Program-made: the position numbers and the translations under genes
From: an uncultured Thermanaerothrix sp.
GTDB taxonomy: Bacteria; Chloroflexota; Anaerolineae; Anaerolineales; Anaerolineaceae
DNA length: 64,000 bases
NCBI RefSeq assembly: GCF_938028735.1
Contig: NZ_CALIMF010000012.1
Location: 62,001 to 126,000 of the forward strand
Reading direction: 5' to 3'
Notes under the pieces: model-generated
Told to the model about the DNA's origin: nothing
What the model saw: only the letters and a program-made list of their open reading frames with translations
Database searches by the model: none
In this document: piece by piece, positions 27,363-35,892 of the stretch
How the letters are laid out: every line of letters starts with the position of its first letter
Position numbering within the stretch: position 1 is the first letter of the stretch

Positions 27363-29867
27363 ATGAAACCGGTGGTGCAGCGTTTTAGAGTTTTGCTCAT
27401 CCTGGTTTTAGGTTTGAGCCTGGGTGTTCTGGAAAGGGGGGATCTGGATGGCTATACTATTGTCCAAGCCCAGACGACTCAGTTCAGCAGTATGTTCTTG
27501 CTCAATCCTGTGGCTTGCCCGGAAACCGGTTGTGCGGCAGGCCAGCGGCTGAACGTGCGCGCTAATTACCTGTTGGGAATCTATGATCCGGCTCAATCGC
27601 CCAACGTTCAGGTGTGTGTTTATACCCCGCAAGCATGGTCAGTCCCTGAGGTGATCTTTTCACCAAGTGGGTTGATCAGCGATCTCTCCTACACAGTGGG
27701 TGACCTTTCTGGATGTGAAGCAGCTCCCCTAGGGTATGAGTTAAGAAATGGAGCCAGCGTAACTTTGTCGGCAGGTCAGTTTGGTGATGGCCTGGATTTT
27801 GCCTTTCGTATAGGCTCTGCGGCCACCTCCTCGGGCACATTGCGCTTGCGCGTGCTAGAGCGGGGAAGCAGTGGCTGGGTGCGAACCCAGGAATTGTTTC
27901 TCTTTCTGCGGATAGTACCCAAAGCCTCCCCAGCGTATGTGGCGAACGATGCCACGGCTTGCGGGCAATTTAGCCCCTGCTACGTTAACAGCGGCGATGA
28001 CCAGGTGGGGGGGATTGGCACCAGCCTGAAGGACGCCGTTGATGCTGTGGATGCTGGCGGTCAGATCCTTCTCCTGGGTGACTATGGCATCAAAAGCCAG
28101 ACGGTGATCATTGATAAGCCTCTGACGCTTCGCGGGTTGAACAATGCCTCGCTGACTTACGTAGGGCCCAATTGTTCTCGGCCAATGCTCCAGATTGGGG
28201 GTGGAGTCACCCTCCGCAACCTGACTCTCAAGGATGGTTCTTGCGTTTCTCCCAATCGGGATTTGGTCATCGTGAATCCAACGGGAGGGGAGGTGAGAAT
28301 AGAGTATGTGACCCTTTTGGACGGGAAGGATGCTCTTCGGATCCTGGATGGTGCGGGGCAGGTCACAATCCGCTTTAGCCACATTCGGGGCAACAGCGGC
28401 TATGCCATTTTCCGTGAAGCCGGGGCATCCTCAGGGCGTATTGTGGCGGTAGGGAATAACCTGTATGATAACCGTGCAGGAGCCCAAGTGGAGTGTAATG
28501 ACCATGGAGTGGTGAATCATAACTTTTTCGGGTGGAGCTCCACGCTTGCTTCAGCGGTTTCCCAGTGTGAGGTTGACCCGATTAAAGTTCTGGGTGCCCC
28601 GGTGCTGCGGCGTGCTGATCAACCCGGTGTGAGTGCCACGCAGGTCGCTGTAACAGAGAACAAGGGCTATGCCTTTGGCAATCGCATCGCTTTTCAGCAT
28701 GGAAGCGGAGAAGCCGATTTCGACCTTTACATCGTGGAGCATGGGGCCGGAAGCACACTTAACGTTCCGTTTACGGGGGGATCGGGGGAGGATCTCATCC
28801 CTTGTAGCAGTTACTGGGATGTTTTCCTGGCCGAGGATGCTGCTCCCAATGGAACCCTCAGTCTTTTCTTCCGCTATGATCTTACGCCGGGGTGTGTAAC
28901 GGAGATTGAGTCAGCATTTTATTGTGGAAGCGGGAACCAGGTTCTATACCCTTTGTGGTGGTATCATCCGGCAGCAAATATCACCCAAGGTTGGGATACA
29001 ACGGGACAACGCCCGGCAGGCCTAGCAGCAGGTGGGAGCAATGGACAGACCACCACCTGCCTAACTAACGAGAAAGAAATCCGAGTTGACATAGATAATG
29101 ATGGTCGGCCGAGCCTGAGCCGAGATCTTAAATATTTACCTTTTGTGGTGGGGTTACCAGCGCGACCGGTAACACCGACCCCTTCAATTACATGGACGTT
29201 TACCCCAAGTCCCACTCTGACACCTAGTGTGACATTTACTCGCACAGTCACGCGTACCATCACACCGATTCTCACCTGGACGCGCTCACCCACCCGACCG
29301 CTCCTACCCACACGCACGCGTACCCCGACCCCAACACGCACATTGTTTGCAACACGTACCCCTTCACGGACGCCTTTCGGAGGAGTGACATTCACGCCAA
29401 GCCTCGCATTTACCCCCACCCCAGCCCCCTTGCCCTTACCCAATCAAACGTCAACCGTAGTAGGGTATCCACGGCCTTCGTTGGATCAAACATTGACACC
29501 GGCAGGTTATCCAGTGCCTTCACCGGATGCAACGGCTAGCAGTAGTCCCCCTGCTCAGGGTGAAGGGTACCCAGGCAAGGAAGCCTTGACCCCATCTCTC
29601 GGTGTATCTGTTGGCTCCCCTACGTCAGCTCCTCTTAAGACCTCAAAGGTTACCTCAGTTCCCTTGCCTCCCGTTCCCTCAGACAACGGCCCATTGTGGG
29701 CGGCGTGGATAGGCGGGCTGATTGTTGTTGGGGGGGCGATGTGGGGGTACTGGCGCTACCGCCAGTATCTGAGGGCAACAAGCGTTTCCTCGCCCGCGCC
29801 AGCCTCGCCGATGGGAAGAGAGGCTCAACCCTCAGAAGAAGATAATTCTTCCCCTCACTCTACTTGA
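27363..29867 (+). CDS. Cell-surface beta-helix protein with Thr/Pro-rich stalk and C-terminal anchor
   Basis: 834 residues from ATG 27363; a TTG at 27321 with AAGG upstream would add 14. A signal peptide (about 1-37) is followed by a region with paired cysteines and then a right-handed parallel beta-helix (about 200-380: SQTVIIDKPLTLRGL, GGGVTLRNLTLKDGS, IEYVTLLDG, TIRFSHIRGNSGYAIF). A second cysteine-bearing domain (about 420-600), a Thr/Pro-rich stalk (about 600-770) and a TM segment (about 778-797) with a short cytosolic tail come next. Unknown function; likely adhesion or a surface scaffold. It follows the ABC ATPase by 48 nt. Confidence 0.75.
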   Translation: MKPVVQRFRVLLILVLGLSLGVLERGDLDGYTIVQAQTTQFSSMFLLNPVACPETGCAAGQRLNVRANYLLGIYDPAQSPNVQVCVYTPQAWSVPEVIFSPSGLISDLSYTVGDLSGCEAAPLGYELRNGASVTLSAGQFGDGLDFAFRIGSAATSSGTLRLRVLERGSSGWVRTQELFLFLRIVPKASPAYVANDATACGQFSPCYVNSGDDQVGGIGTSLKDAVDAVDAGGQILLLGDYGIKSQTVIIDKPLTLRGLNNASLTYVGPNCSRPMLQIGGGVTLRNLTLKDGSCVSPNRDLVIVNPTGGEVRIEYVTLLDGKDALRILDGAGQVTIRFSHIRGNSGYAIFREAGASSGRIVAVGNNLYDNRAGAQVECNDHGVVNHNFFGWSSTLASAVSQCEVDPIKVLGAPVLRRADQPGVSATQVAVTENKGYAFGNRIAFQHGSGEADFDLYIVEHGAGSTLNVPFTGGSGEDLIPCSSYWDVFLAEDAAPNGTLSLFFRYDLTPGCVTEIESAFYCGSGNQVLYPLWWYHPAANITQGWDTTGQRPAGLAAGGSNGQTTTCLTNEKEIRVDIDNDGRPSLSRDLKYLPFVVGLPARPVTPTPSITWTFTPSPTLTPSVTFTRTVTRTITPILTWTRSPTRPLLPTRTRTPTPTRTLFATRTPSRTPFGGVTFTPSLAFTPTPAPLPLPNQTSTVVGYPRPSLDQTLTPAGYPVPSPDATASSSPPAQGEGYPGKEALTPSLGVSVGSPTSAPLKTSKVTSVPLPPVPSDNGPLWAAWIGGLIVVGGAMWGYWRYRQYLRATSVSSPAPASPMGREAQPSEEDNSSPHST

Positions 29868-29871
29868 GGTC

Positions 29872-30195
29872 TTAATCAGGTAACATCAGTAATAGCATGC
29901 GCAGATCTGTGCGTGCTATGAGGGCATGGGGTGTATGGGCCTCCATAAAAACCCAGGCCCCATCGTGGAGTGTGTAATCATCTCCGCTCACCCTTAGATC
30001 GCATTCGCCTTCCAGAATGTGAATAACTGCGGGCATAGGAGTGGCGTGTTCAGAAAGCTCTTGTCCAGCGGCAAAGGCAAAGAGGGTAACTTTGAGGCGT
30101 GGGTGCTGAAGCAATGTGCGGCTGAGGATGCTATCTGCTGGGAGGGTAGGAGTAAGGGAAACCAAATCCTCAAACAGAGTATAAGTTTTGTTCAT
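29872..30195 (-). CDS. Small cupin-domain protein
   Basis: 107 residues from ATG 30195 with GAGGT 8 nt upstream. A single cupin_2 barrel: LFAFAAGQELSEHATPMPAVIHILEGECDLRV (motif 1, with H near position 50 and a Glu) and GDDYTLHDGAWVFMEAHTPHAL (motif 2, PHA His). Such proteins bind metal and small ligands or act as sensors; no specific role can be read. It is divergent from the protoglobin fusion and convergent with the beta-helix gene. Confidence 0.8.
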   Translation of the reverse strand: MNKTYTLFEDLVSLTPTLPADSILSRTLLQHPRLKVTLFAFAAGQELSEHATPMPAVIHILEGECDLRVSGDDYTLHDGAWVFMEAHTPHALIARTDLRMLLLMLPD

Positions 30196-30311
30196 GGGGG
30201 ATAACCTCAAAGCAGGATGGAAAAACTATACACCGGAGTTGTGCGCTTAGTATTGCACTGGCGCAAATTTCCCTCTTTGCGTTATCGCAAACTTATCCGT
30301 GTGGCATATCA

Positions 30312-30317
30312 TATAAT
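30312..30317 (+). promoter_or_regulatory. -10 box of the protoglobin-MoaD gene
   Basis: TATAAT in a very A/T-rich stretch (30308-30330), 40 nt before ATG 30358. No good -35 box. Confidence 0.45.
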
Positions 30318-30357
30318 AAATAAAAAATATTCAGATTACCCAGAAAGGTGGTTGTTT

Positions 30358-31299
30358 ATGGTCACCAAGGACTTGACGTGGCAGGTAGCGACCTCGGTTG
30401 CCCCTGAAGGCCAAGCGCAAATTTGGGAATTGCGCGGGTTAGATCCGTCCCCTGAAGAAACTTGGGATCACTTGAGAGCCTTTCTTCACCTTGATGAAGA
30501 CGACCTGCAAGCCATGTTGGGAACCATCGAGCCGCTGTTTCAACGCGGTTATGACCTGATTGTTGAAAATTATGCCTATCTAGAAGCATTCCCTGAGACG
30601 GCAGCTTTGCTTGGGTGGAGCGGTGGGGCGGATCCTCAACATTTGGCAGAACGTCGCCGTTTCTTTGCCGTATGGTTAGCGCGCACTCTGGGACTGGATT
30701 TTAGCCACGATTTTGCTCGTTATCTGTTCCGTGCAGGTCAGGTACATGCTGGCCATGGGCGGCGTCGCCTCCACATTCCCAGTCTGTATGTTGTCGGAAG
30801 CATTGCCCTGATGACGGCGGCTTTTGCTCGAATCCTGGAGCAAGCCGAGGTGAGGACAGATGTCCAGTTGCGGGCTCTGGCGGGCTGGAACAAGGTGTTT
30901 ATCTTACACCTCCAGATGATGCTCCAGGGCTATCGGAGTGCACTGGCCTTGACGGAAGGGGAGGAAAAGGTCAAAGTTACTGTTTACGGCCGGTTGCGTT
31001 CATTGATTGGGTGCGACACGCTAGAAATTGGTTTTTACTCGGGTCAGAGTGTTCTTGAAGTACTGCGCAAGTTTTTCAACTATTATCCACATGCCCGCTC
31101 CGAAACCCTGGAAATTGTGTGGGAGAGTCAACATCATGACGACGCACGTGGCAATCCTTGGATGGAGGTGGAACGGATCTACCGGCCGCGCGCGGGTTGG
31201 CGGGTACTTCGTAACGGACGTGACATTGCCTTTATGACCGAAGATCAATGGCGTCTGGAAGGTGCTGATCAAGTGGCCATCTTCCCACCGGGGCGATAG
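30358..31299 (+). CDS. Protoglobin domain fused to a MoaD/ThiS-like ubiquitin fold
   Basis: 313 residues from ATG 30358 (AAAGGTGG upstream); a longer frame from 30217 runs through the A/T-rich promoter and is rejected. Residues about 30-195 look like a protoglobin/globin-sensor domain: LDEDDLQAMLGTIEPLF, then FRAGQVHAGHG with H130 as candidate proximal haem ligand, IPSLYVVGSIALMTAAF and WNKVFILHLQMMLQGY. Residues about 204-313 resemble MoaD: VKVTVYGRLRSLIGCDTLEI, then WRVLRNGRDI and GADQVAIFPPG. It ends PPGR instead of the diglycine needed for activation. The pairing suggests an O2/NO/CO- or redox-responsive protein, which is inference. Confidence 0.75.
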   Translation: MVTKDLTWQVATSVAPEGQAQIWELRGLDPSPEETWDHLRAFLHLDEDDLQAMLGTIEPLFQRGYDLIVENYAYLEAFPETAALLGWSGGADPQHLAERRRFFAVWLARTLGLDFSHDFARYLFRAGQVHAGHGRRRLHIPSLYVVGSIALMTAAFARILEQAEVRTDVQLRALAGWNKVFILHLQMMLQGYRSALALTEGEEKVKVTVYGRLRSLIGCDTLEIGFYSGQSVLEVLRKFFNYYPHARSETLEIVWESQHHDDARGNPWMEVERIYRPRAGWRVLRNGRDIAFMTEDQWRLEGADQVAIFPPGR

Positions 31300-31347
31300 G
31301 GGCAGCTGTTGTTTGATAAATCAGGATGCCAAAGCGAGCGAAGGTCA

Positions 31348-31375
31348 TTGAATCCTCTGGATGACTGGTTATAAT
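31348..31375 (+). promoter_or_regulatory. Promoter of the MEMO-priA group
   Basis: TTGAAT (31348-31353), a 16-nt spacer and TATAAT (31370-31375), with GGAGG at 31389-31393 before ATG 31400. Confidence 0.65.
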
Positions 31376-31399
31376 AAATACTAGATATGGAGGATTACG

Positions 31400-32245
31400 A
31401 TGACCGTGATTTCGGAGGTACGTCCTTCGCCTATTGCGGGTCTATGGTACAGCGGTGATCCCGCCGAACTGGCTGCACAGGTGGATCGTTACCTGGCAGA
31501 GGCTAAATTGCCTCCTTTAGTGGGGGAGGTTGTGGGGGTGATCGCTCCTCATGCTGGTCATCGCTATTCGGGGCGCACGGCGGGTTACGCTTTCAAAAGT
31601 GTATTCGATCAGAAACGTGACTTGGTCGTTGTGGTTTCTCCTTATCATCGCTTTCATCCGGCACCAGTGTTGACTACGGCTCATCGCATGTATGAGACCC
31701 CCTTAGGGATCATTGAGGTTGATCACAACCTACTCACCGAACTGAACAAGACCCTACAGGAAAGGCTTCAAGTAGGGATAACACCAGTTGCCAACGACGA
31801 TGAGCATTCGCTGGAGATTGAACTTCCGTTCCTTCAACGCGCTCTAAGGGGACCATTCAGACTGCTTCCGCTCATGCTTCGCAGTAAACATGAAGCGTTG
31901 CTGCGTGTTCTGGGTCAGGCGTTGGCAGAGATTGTGCGTGATCACAATTATCTACTCGTAGCGAGCACGGATCTATCCCATTTCTATCCCGAAAAAGTGG
32001 CGCGTCGTCTAGATGGTGAGATGCTGCGCCAAATTGCCCGATTTTCTCCGGAGGGGGTGCTTCAGGCCGAAGAAAATGGAACCGGCTTTGCGTGTGGTGT
32101 GGCAGCCGTGGTAACGGTGATGATTGCTGCCAAAGCCTTGGGGGCTAGTCACGTTGAAATTCTGGATTACACCACTTCAGCGGACACCACAGGGGATACC
32201 ACCTCTGTGGTGGGCTATGGTGCGGCTGCAATTTTGCGCCGCTAA
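31400..32245 (+). CDS. amrB: MEMO1-family protein (AmmeMemoRadiSam system protein B)
   Basis: 281 residues, the usual family length. Motifs: SPIAGLWYSGDPAEL at the N-terminus, VIAPHAGHRYSG with metal-ligand-like histidines, DDEHSLEIELPFLQ, ASTDLSHFYP and a C-terminal CGVAAV. MEMO proteins resemble extradiol dioxygenases and commonly accompany an AMMECR1 protein and a radical-SAM enzyme. Neither partner is in this window. Six nucleotides separate it from priA. Confidence 0.9.
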   Translation: MTVISEVRPSPIAGLWYSGDPAELAAQVDRYLAEAKLPPLVGEVVGVIAPHAGHRYSGRTAGYAFKSVFDQKRDLVVVVSPYHRFHPAPVLTTAHRMYETPLGIIEVDHNLLTELNKTLQERLQVGITPVANDDEHSLEIELPFLQRALRGPFRLLPLMLRSKHEALLRVLGQALAEIVRDHNYLLVASTDLSHFYPEKVARRLDGEMLRQIARFSPEGVLQAEENGTGFACGVAAVVTVMIAAKALGASHVEILDYTTSADTTGDTTSVVGYGAAAILRR

Positions 32246-32250
32246 TCACA

Positions 32251-34770
32251 GTGCTGGGTGCCTTGGCTTCCTCATCGCTTCCCGAAACTCTTACTTGCGT
32301 TCAAATTGCTGTTGATCTGCCTGGCATAGGAGGGGTGTTTGATTATCGAGTTCCCTCTCATCTGTTGGGGCGGGTGCATGCAGGCAGTTTGGTGATTGTG
32401 CCTTTTGGAGAGCGTCGAGTTTATGGCATTGTAATAGCAGAGTCCCCTTCTTTTCAGGGACGGGCTACACGGGAGATTGAAGGGGTTTTAGATGAGCGCC
32501 CTGTGGTCACAGCGGCGCAGATTGAACTGGCCCGCATCCTTAGCGCTGAAACGCTCTCACCATTGAATAGTGTGCTGTTTGCCATGTTGCCTCCGGGGTT
32601 ATCACAACAGGCTGATGTTCGCTACATCTGGGTTGGTCCCGCGGAAGTAAACGAGGCGAAAGCTACCGAAAAGGCCCTTGTGCACCTGTTGATGCGGCGG
32701 GGGCCGTTGCGGGGGCGGCAAATTGATGCGGCTTTACCGTACCGAGATTGGCGGACGGTGGCACGGCGCCTGGTGCGGCAGGGTTTTCTGCGTGCAGAGC
32801 CGGTTTTGCCGCCTCCTTCTGTTCGCCCCAAAATAGTGCGCACCGCCCAATTGGCCTGCTCGCCAGAAGAAGCTGAAGCTGCATTACCCCACCTTGGGCG
32901 GCAGGGCTCAGCAGCGCTGGCACGACGCCAGGCGATATTGCGTTTTCTCCTCAAGGAGCCCTGGCCGCTAGAGGTGACCTGGCTGTATGCTGTGAGTGGG
33001 GGAAACCTGAATGACTTGGAGCGCCTAGCCGAAATGGGGTTGATCCATCTCAGCGAGACGGAGGTCTGGCGTGATCCTTTGGAGAACATTCGCTTGGAAG
33101 GTGAATCCATTGGATCTATGAGCCTAACTGAGGATCAGCAACGGGCATGGGAAATTATTTACCAGGCTATGCATCAGCCGGAACGCTCAAATGCTAAGCC
33201 CATCCTGTTGTTTGGGGTTACCGGTTCGGGAAAAACTGAAATTTACTTGCAAGCTGTTGCCGAGGCTCTGGCGCAAGGCCGGCAGGTCATTGTTCTGGTG
33301 CCCGAGATTGCCCTGACCCCTCAGGTGGTGCGGCGTTTTATGGCCCGCTTTCCGGGGAAAGTGGGTGTGATTCACTCGCGTCTGTCACCTGGTGAGCGTT
33401 ATGATACCTGGCGTCGTGCCCGTGAAGGGCGTCTTGCGGTCATTATTGGCCCGCGCAGTGCTTTGTTTACCCCTTTTGAGCGCTTGGGGCTCATCATTGT
33501 AGATGAATGCCACGAGCCTTCTTACTACCAAGGAGAAACACCGCCTTACTATCACGCGGTTCAAGCGGCTATTGAATACGCCCGCCTTACCCAAAGTGTG
33601 CTAGTGCTGGGTTCAGCAACACCAGAAATAGCTTTGTTCTATCGTGCTCAAAAAGAGGGATGGCCGCTTTTGCGGTTGCCCTTGCGTGTGCGGGTGGAGC
33701 ATTCCCTCAAAGGCCATATGAGCAAGGTGGAGACCGCCCCAATGCCAGAGGTCAAAATTGTGGATATGCGGCAGGAGCTCAAAGCAGGGAATCGCTCCAT
33801 CTTTAGCCGCATCCTACTGGAAAGCCTTGACCAGATCACGCGGGCGGGTCAACAGGCCATTCTCTTTCTAAATCGCCTGGGTGCGGCAACCTATGTGTTC
33901 TGTCGCGAGTGTGGTTACGTGCTCAAGTGTCCGCGGTGCGATATTCCCCTCACCCTCCATCTTGAACCGCAGGGGTTAATCTGCCATCGGTGCAATTACC
34001 GCCGTCAGATGCCGGACATCTGCCCGCAGTGTGGAAGCCGCGAATTCCGCCAGTACGGTCTGGGAACAGAGCGGGTAGAGCGAGAGCTTTTAAGGATGTT
34101 TCCACATCTCCGTGTGCTGCGCATGGACTCATCTACCAGCCGTACTAGGGGGGCATTAGACCTCATCCTGACCCATTTTAGCCGTCATCAAGCCGACGTC
34201 TTGGTGGGTACGCAAATGTTAGCCAAGGGGTTAGACCTTCCCTTGGTCACCCTCGTGGGAGTTATTCTTGCCGACGTGGGGCTTTCAATGCCGGATTTTC
34301 GTGCCGCTGAGCGTACGTTTCAATTGCTGACCCAGGTGGCGGGGCGCGCCGGGCGTGGGCCTTTGGGAGGAAGGGTCATTTTGCAGACCTTCCAGCCGGA
34401 TCATTACGCGATTCGGTTTGCTTCTCAACACGATTATGAGGGATTTTACCAACATGAATTGGCTCTCAGGCGCGAAACGGGGTATCCGCCCTTTGCCCGG
34501 CTGGTGCGTTTGGAGTTTCGCCATCGAGAAGCGGAAATAGCGGCTCGAGAAGCCGAAGGGCTGGCCGAGCGTCTCCGTCGCTGGTTAGCACAAAGCGGAA
34601 AACCTCGTTGTGAACTAATTGGGCCAGCGCCGTGTTTCTACGCTCGTCTAGAAGGTCTTTACCGTTGGCATATTATCCTGCGGGGCGATGAACCAATGGC
34701 TTTTTTGCGGGCGTATCTCTCCGAGTTAAGAGATTGGCGGGTCGAAGTGGACCCGCCAAGCTTGCTCTAG
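32251..34770 (+). CDS. priA: Primosomal protein N' (replication-restart helicase PriA)
   Basis: 839 residues from GTG 32251. It reloads the replisome at stalled forks. The N-terminal DNA-binding domain begins CVQIAVDLPGIGGVFDYRVP. Walker A GVTGSGKTEIY lies near 323-333, and the Walker B box reads VDECHEPSYYQ near 417-427, where DEEH is usual. A Cys-rich zinc insert spans about 551-595 (CRECGYVLKCPRCD, CHRCNYRRQMPDICPQCG). Helicase motifs GTQMLAKGLD and QVAGRAGRG follow. No ribosome site is obvious, so coupling to the MEMO gene is likely. Confidence 0.95.
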   Translation: MLGALASSSLPETLTCVQIAVDLPGIGGVFDYRVPSHLLGRVHAGSLVIVPFGERRVYGIVIAESPSFQGRATREIEGVLDERPVVTAAQIELARILSAETLSPLNSVLFAMLPPGLSQQADVRYIWVGPAEVNEAKATEKALVHLLMRRGPLRGRQIDAALPYRDWRTVARRLVRQGFLRAEPVLPPPSVRPKIVRTAQLACSPEEAEAALPHLGRQGSAALARRQAILRFLLKEPWPLEVTWLYAVSGGNLNDLERLAEMGLIHLSETEVWRDPLENIRLEGESIGSMSLTEDQQRAWEIIYQAMHQPERSNAKPILLFGVTGSGKTEIYLQAVAEALAQGRQVIVLVPEIALTPQVVRRFMARFPGKVGVIHSRLSPGERYDTWRRAREGRLAVIIGPRSALFTPFERLGLIIVDECHEPSYYQGETPPYYHAVQAAIEYARLTQSVLVLGSATPEIALFYRAQKEGWPLLRLPLRVRVEHSLKGHMSKVETAPMPEVKIVDMRQELKAGNRSIFSRILLESLDQITRAGQQAILFLNRLGAATYVFCRECGYVLKCPRCDIPLTLHLEPQGLICHRCNYRRQMPDICPQCGSREFRQYGLGTERVERELLRMFPHLRVLRMDSSTSRTRGALDLILTHFSRHQADVLVGTQMLAKGLDLPLVTLVGVILADVGLSMPDFRAAERTFQLLTQVAGRAGRGPLGGRVILQTFQPDHYAIRFASQHDYEGFYQHELALRRETGYPPFARLVRLEFRHREAEIAAREAEGLAERLRRWLAQSGKPRCELIGPAPCFYARLEGLYRWHIILRGDEPMAFLRAYLSELRDWRVEVDPPSLL
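34736..34757. terminator. Stem-loop at the priA end, possible bidirectional terminator
   Basis: GGCGGGTC (34736-34743) pairs perfectly with GACCCGCC (34750-34757) around a 6-nt loop, between convergent genes. It overlaps the last priA codons and has no U-run, so the role is uncertain. Confidence 0.4.
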
Positions 34771-34788
34771 TTGTTCTGGGGCCAGAGT

Positions 34789-35892
34789 TTACGGCAATAC
34801 GTACCAGGGGTTGACAAACCCGCCCATGTAGCGAACCTCAAAGTGGAGGTGTGGTCCGGTGGATCGGCCCGTACTACCCGCTAGACCGATGACTTGCCCC
34901 TGACGCACACTGGCGCCACATCCAACGCGGATAGCGCTCAGATGCGCATACAGAGTCTGATAGCCGTTTCCGTGATCAATCATGACCATATTACCATACC
35001 CACCGCTGATCCAACCGGCATAGACCACCACGCCACTATCTGCCGCGTAAATCGGATCGCCGACGCCGGCAGCAATGTCAATGGCTAGGTGACCATCCCA
35101 ATAGTCATTGCCGGAAAGCACGTGCTGCGGGGTAGGCCAAATGAAGGTACCGCTGCCATAGGCGCCGCCCTGTCCGGTATCGCATGCTCCCGGACCGAGG
35201 ATGCTCTTATTGACCCCAGCCGGGCCGCGGGGGATGCTGGGCACAACCCAGGTGCGGAACTCACGTCGCCCACCGGGAACCATGACGTACTGTCCAGGCT
35301 CAATAACCGGATTGGTGATATCTAGTTTGTTCCCTGGCCAGAGTAGAATATCCTCCGGTTTAACCCGGAAGGAAGCGGCCACCGATTCGATTGTATCGCC
35401 CTCTTTCCACTTATAGTAAACGCCATCGGTGGGAGGAATGATCAGTTTAAGTCCCACCTCAATCATGTGAGGGTCGTCATTCAGTACGTCGTAATTAGCC
35501 CATAAGACGCTCTCGGGTTTGAGGTTAAACTTCTTGGCAATCCCGAAGATGGAATCGCCCTTCTGTACCTCGTAGATGAGAGCGCTTTCGCGAGGTTGAG
35601 AGACGACAATTGTGTGCGGGTTGGCCACACGGGTGATGTAATCTTGCGCCAACGATGCTTCAAGTGGGGGTAAAACAGCCTCACCACTGTTCGAGGGCAA
35701 TTCGGGGACGTTGGTGAGTTCCCCGACAAAAGAGGATGCGGTCGCTGCGGTCACGTGCTGGACGATCAGAAATGCTGCTAGCGCTACCATGGCAGCGGCC
35801 ACCAGCCAGAGTAAGGATGCCAGCCAACGCGATGAAGTTCCCTCCGAAGTCTCCTGAGACCGGGGCGCGCGGGTTGGGGCGACTTGGGTCAC
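34789..35892 (-). CDS. LysM-containing M23 family metallopeptidase, membrane-anchored
   Basis: 367 residues. One TM (about 25-47), then two LysM repeats (about 100-150: YEVQKGDSIFGIAKKFNL; about 155-205: YKWKEGDTIESVAASFRV) and an M23 peptidase (about 255-367). The zinc motifs HLAIDIAAG (HxxxD) and HLHFEV are intact. LysM binds the glycan of peptidoglycan and M23 enzymes cut peptide bridges, so it is probably a cell-wall remodelling enzyme or EnvC/NlpD-like factor. Its start overlaps the rho stop (ATGA), so it is translated from the rho transcript. Confidence 0.92.
   Translation of the reverse strand: MTQVAPTRAPRSQETSEGTSSRWLASLLWLVAAAMVALAAFLIVQHVTAATASSFVGELTNVPELPSNSGEAVLPPLEASLAQDYITRVANPHTIVVSQPRESALIYEVQKGDSIFGIAKKFNLKPESVLWANYDVLNDDPHMIEVGLKLIIPPTDGVYYKWKEGDTIESVAASFRVKPEDILLWPGNKLDITNPVIEPGQYVMVPGGRREFRTWVVPSIPRGPAGVNKSILGPGACDTGQGGAYGSGTFIWPTPQHVLSGNDYWDGHLAIDIAAGVGDPIYAADSGVVVYAGWISGGYGNMVMIDHGNGYQTLYAHLSAIRVGCGASVRQGQVIGLAGSTGRSTGPHLHFEVRYMGGFVNPWYVLP

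Noticed and set aside
29160-29440. Tandem repeat or CRISPR-like array in the ACC/CCG-rich stretch
   Set aside because: It is low-complexity codon repetition for a Thr/Pro/Arg stalk in an open frame, with no regular repeat-spacer unit.
30217-30357. N-terminal extension of the protoglobin fusion
   Set aside because: The stretch contains an A/T-rich -10 region and no ribosome site at 30217, while ATG 30358 has AAAGGTGG.
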